In this document: piece by piece, positions 62,299 to 64,000 of the stretch
Position numbering within the stretch: the stretch's first letter is position 1
Layout: each line of letters opens with the position of its first letter
Assembly: GCF_018141445.1 (NCBI RefSeq)
Contig: NZ_CP058649.1
Coordinates: forward strand, 2,127,001 to 2,191,000
Direction: 5' to 3'
DNA from: Vallitalea pronyensis
GTDB lineage: Bacteria > Bacillota > Clostridia > Lachnospirales > Vallitaleaceae
DNA length: 64,000 nucleotides
Translations under genes and position numbers: made by a program
The notes under the pieces: generated by a model
Databases searched by the model: none
What the model was told of the DNA's origin: nothing
What the model saw: only the letters and a program-made list of their open reading frames with translations

Positions 62299-62837
62299 AT
62301 GACAACACTCGCTTATCATCTAGCGCCTGTTATGAAGTGTAAAAAACCTTCATCAATTCTAACCTTTAGTAAGGGAAGAAGGAACATGCACACTTTATGG
62401 GATGCATTTAAGAACAAACTGATGATAATAGGGTCATTGCTTTTTTATAAATTAAAACGTACAAACAACCACATATTAGTTTTGTTTTTTATACCTCGTT
62501 ATTTTATGGATATTATACGGTGTCCATATAATAGTTCTTTTTTAGTGAAGCTGGGTTATGGGAATTGTGACGATATAGATGCTTGTTTACAGCGCTTAAA
62601 GGAACGGTATAAACATAGTAAATGCCCTCATGAAATTGGATTATTTCTAGGCGTGCCTTTAGAGGATGTGAAAAGCTTCATCAAACATAATGGAAAGCAT
62701 ATCTTCTTTGTGGTTATTGGAAAGTGTATCATAAACCTCAGCAGCGTGTTAAGCTTTTTGATGCATATGACCAAGCAAAAAACAATATTCTAAAAAAGGT
62801 AACAAGTGGTCATACCTATCATTTGCTAGCCAGTTAA
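62299..62837 (+). pseudogene. DUF3793-family gene, frameshifted
   Basis: The frame from 62299 gives TLAYHLAPVMKCKKPSSIL and then CPHEIGLFLGVPLEDVKSFIKHNGK, the signature of DUF3793 proteins. It then runs out of family sequence near 62705-62720. Another frame resumes with CGYWKVYHK, FDAYDQAKNNIL and a stop at 62835-62837, so one base has been gained (or two lost) around 62708. At the 5' end the ATG pair with the better ribosome context (62282/62285) is also out of frame with 62299. DUF3793 genes often lie beside flavodoxin and Fur-regulated genes, as here. Either this copy is decaying or the assembly has indel errors. Confidence 0.75.
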
Positions 62838-62894
62838 CGATAGCTTTGGAACGTGCTTGTCAAGATGAGGATAGATGTGTGAATTAAAAAAGTA

Positions 62895-62923
62895 TTGACA
62901 AAAACGTATAGTTAGTATACGAT
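62895..62923 (+). promoter_or_regulatory. MarR-gene promoter with CGTATA-N5-TATACG operator
   Basis: TTGACA (62895-62900), a 17-bp spacer and TACGAT (62918-62923). The inverted repeat CGTATA-GTTAG-TATACG (62905-62921) fills the spacer. Transcription would start near 62930, at the ATG itself. The same operator recurs at 63437 and, cut by the window end, at 63988. Confidence 0.75.
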
Positions 62924-62929
62924 ACCGTT

Positions 62930-63379
62930 ATGGATGATCATATGAAATTAGCAGTTGAAAAATTTATTATCATGACAGAGAAATTTGCTAATATAGGTAA
63001 AGTCTCACGTTATTATGGCACAGATGTTATCATACATCGAAGTGAGATACACATCATTAATCTTATTGGTGACTATGCAGGATTGCATATATCTGAAATT
63101 GCCAGGAAATTTGGTGTAACAAAAGGAGCTGCTTCACAGACCATTAAAAGGTTAGAAAGAAAGGGGTTAGTTGAAAAGTATCTGGACGAAACCAATAATA
63201 CAAGAATGATTGTAAGATTAACCACCAAAGGCAATAAAGCATATATAAACCATGAAATTCATCATAGAGAATGTGACAAAGAGCTTTTTACATTTTTTGA
63301 AGATTTGAATGAACATGAAATGAAACTAATTATTACCTTTATGAATAAAGCAAGTGACATGGTAGATAGACATTTATAA
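62930..63379 (+). CDS. MarR-family transcription regulator
   Basis: Protein of 149 residues. The winged helix-turn-helix (about 45-115) reads LHISEIARKFGVTKGAASQTIKRLERKGLVEKYLDETNNTRMIV-RLT, the MarR core with its wing. Flanking helices form the dimer interface. No ribosome site is visible before ATG 62930, and the -10 lies only 7 bases upstream, so the mRNA may be leaderless. ATG 62942 is the alternative. An inverted repeat in its own promoter suggests autoregulation. The same repeat in front of the Fur-family gene suggests it also controls that gene. Confidence 0.9.
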   Translation: MDDHMKLAVEKFIIMTEKFANIGKVSRYYGTDVIIHRSEIHIINLIGDYAGLHISEIARKFGVTKGAASQTIKRLERKGLVEKYLDETNNTRMIVRLTTKGNKAYINHEIHHRECDKELFTFFEDLNEHEMKLIITFMNKASDMVDRHL

Positions 63380-63429
63380 GCAAAGCATGACTATCTGCCA
63401 TGTGTGTCATGTGTAATGGGTTAATTTTT

Positions 63430-63457
63430 TTGACTTAACGTATAGCATGTATACGTT
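63430..63457 (+). promoter_or_regulatory. Fur-gene promoter region with AACGTATA-N5-TATACGTT operator
   Basis: TTGACT (63430-63435) followed by a perfect 8-bp inverted repeat AACGTATA-GCATG-TATACGTT (63437-63457). This is the same operator as at 62905, with longer arms. The -10 is not clear. Confidence 0.7.
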
Positions 63458-63503
63458 ATAGAGCGGTATAAGCATATGCAATAATAAAGAAAGGAGAATG
63501 CAC

Positions 63504-63956
63504 GTGGAAGGACAAGTAATGCAGATGCAAAAGGATAAAATGATGACTGACCTTATGAATGAAGCAGGTATAAAACCCACGGCTCAAAGAGAAATTATAT
63601 GCAATATTGTAGTTCAAAATGCTGATCAGCATTTTACAGCGAAGGATATTGAACGGATGGGTGATGATTTGGGTATGCCCATCAGTTTGTCGACGATTTA
63701 TCGTACTTTGGAGTTATTGGAAAAAAGAGGCATCATTATCAAACATAATTTTCACGATAATGATTCGGCGATCTACGAGTATGCTCATAAAGATGTACAT
63801 CATCATTTAATCTGTAAGTCATGTGGTAAGGTCATTGAAATAACAGGGTTAGAGCCTAGTGATCTTCATGAACGGTTATTACATGAAGGTTTTCACTATA
63901 CGTCCTATAATCTTAAAATATATGGGTATTGTGATGCATGTAAACCACAAAAGTAA
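63504..63956 (+). CDS. Fur/PerR-family metalloregulator
   Basis: Protein of about 150 residues. The N-terminal winged helix (about 18-85) has GIKPTAQREIICNIV, HFTAKDIERMGDD and the recognition segment ISLSTIYRTLELLEKRGII. The C-terminal dimer domain holds the regulatory His cluster HKDVHHHLICKSCGKVIEI and the structural zinc pairs CKSC and CDAC. The Asp/Glu residues that separate Fur from PerR cannot be judged safely. The start is set at GTG 63504 because AAGGAG lies 7 bases upstream. ATG 63498 is only 1 base from it. Linkage to three Fur boxes favours iron sensing. Confidence 0.9.
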   Translation: MEGQVMQMQKDKMMTDLMNEAGIKPTAQREIICNIVVQNADQHFTAKDIERMGDDLGMPISLSTIYRTLELLEKRGIIIKHNFHDNDSAIYEYAHKDVHHHLICKSCGKVIEITGLEPSDLHERLLHEGFHYTSYNLKIYGYCDACKPQK

Positions 63957-63987
63957 GATGTATATGCGCATAAAAATTTTTACGCTT

Positions 63988-64000
63988 AACGTATACATAC
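63988..64000 (+). promoter_or_regulatory. Third copy of the AACGTATA operator, truncated by the window end
   Basis: AACGTATA followed by CATAC repeats the left arm and spacer of the operator at 63437. It presumably lies in the promoter of the next gene outside the window. Confidence 0.4.

Noticed and set aside
1..64000. tRNA, rRNA, prophage or insertion-sequence genes
   Set aside because: None were recognised on either strand. The only mobile-type signals are the REP-like repeats.

Overview
The window is AT-rich DNA from a low-GC, endospore-forming anaerobic Firmicute, most likely a member of the Clostridia (a Lachnospirales/Vallitalea-like bacterium would fit, but no marker gene fixes this). 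The support is a cwlJ-gerQ spore germination pair, clostridial-type flavodoxins, a Fur-controlled iron region, PTS/GlcT sugar control, strong AGGAGG ribosome sites and no rRNA, tRNA or phage core genes. It reads as ordinary chromosome carrying accessory islands.

Layout. 1-2.6 kb: 3' part of an RND/MMPL exporter. 2.9-21.2 kb: a surface-glycoprotein-like island. A SunS-like GT2/TPR glycosyltransferase and a triple-domain glycosyltransferase precede one gene of about 12.2 kb. That gene encodes a very acidic protein of about 4060 residues made of about 155 copies of a 21-residue unit (NPSFGLEEIKSEV...NIESLL), with a 12-residue insert in about 40 of them. A further double-GT2/TPR glycosyltransferase follows directly. 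21.8-24.3 kb: a membrane GGDEF-EAL sensor. 24.4-29.8 kb: a GlcT-type antitermination regulon (two RAT/terminator switches, HPr, EI, GlcT, a GlcNAc-type EIICB, EIIA and a second, prematurely stopped HPr). 30-35 kb: FMN reductase and xylA-xylR-xylB. 35.1-36.0 kb: gerQ/cwlJ on the minus strand. 36.2-42.7 kb: hydrolases, a GH18-like GEVED protein, a C39-like peptidase, LemA/TPM, and yjdF behind a candidate yjdF riboswitch. 42.8-49 kb: AraC/GyrI regulator, VanRS-like two-component pair, VanW protein, and an MFS exporter behind a possible leader-peptide attenuator. 49.1-51.8 kb: two REP-like inverted clusters flanking a methyltransferase, then an esterase under a palindromic operator. 52-64 kb: an iron region. 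An AraC regulator diverges, across two Fur boxes, from an operon of flavodoxin, NifH-like protein, metal-chelate ABC importer (three genes) and two NifD/NifK-like subunits. A MATE exporter follows, then a third Fur box, a flavodoxin, a frameshifted DUF3793 gene, a MarR regulator and a Fur-family regulator. The last two share an operator.

How the genes work together. The glycosyltransferases around the giant protein suggest a heavily glycosylated surface or spore-surface protein. A sigma-E/K-like promoter ahead of the first transferase fits this, but it is inference. The nitrogenase-like operon keeps electron donor, reductase, catalytic subunits and chelate importer in one Fur-controlled unit, so it most likely reduces an imported metal chelate or tetrapyrrole rather than N2. 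The two islands that look least described are the giant repeat/glycosyltransferase locus and this nitrogenase-like iron operon. Several small genes appear broken (second HPr, DUF3793, perhaps the 47.77 kb leader ORF), and the giant gene lacks a canonical start next to its ribosome site. Raw-read checks at those spots would be informative.
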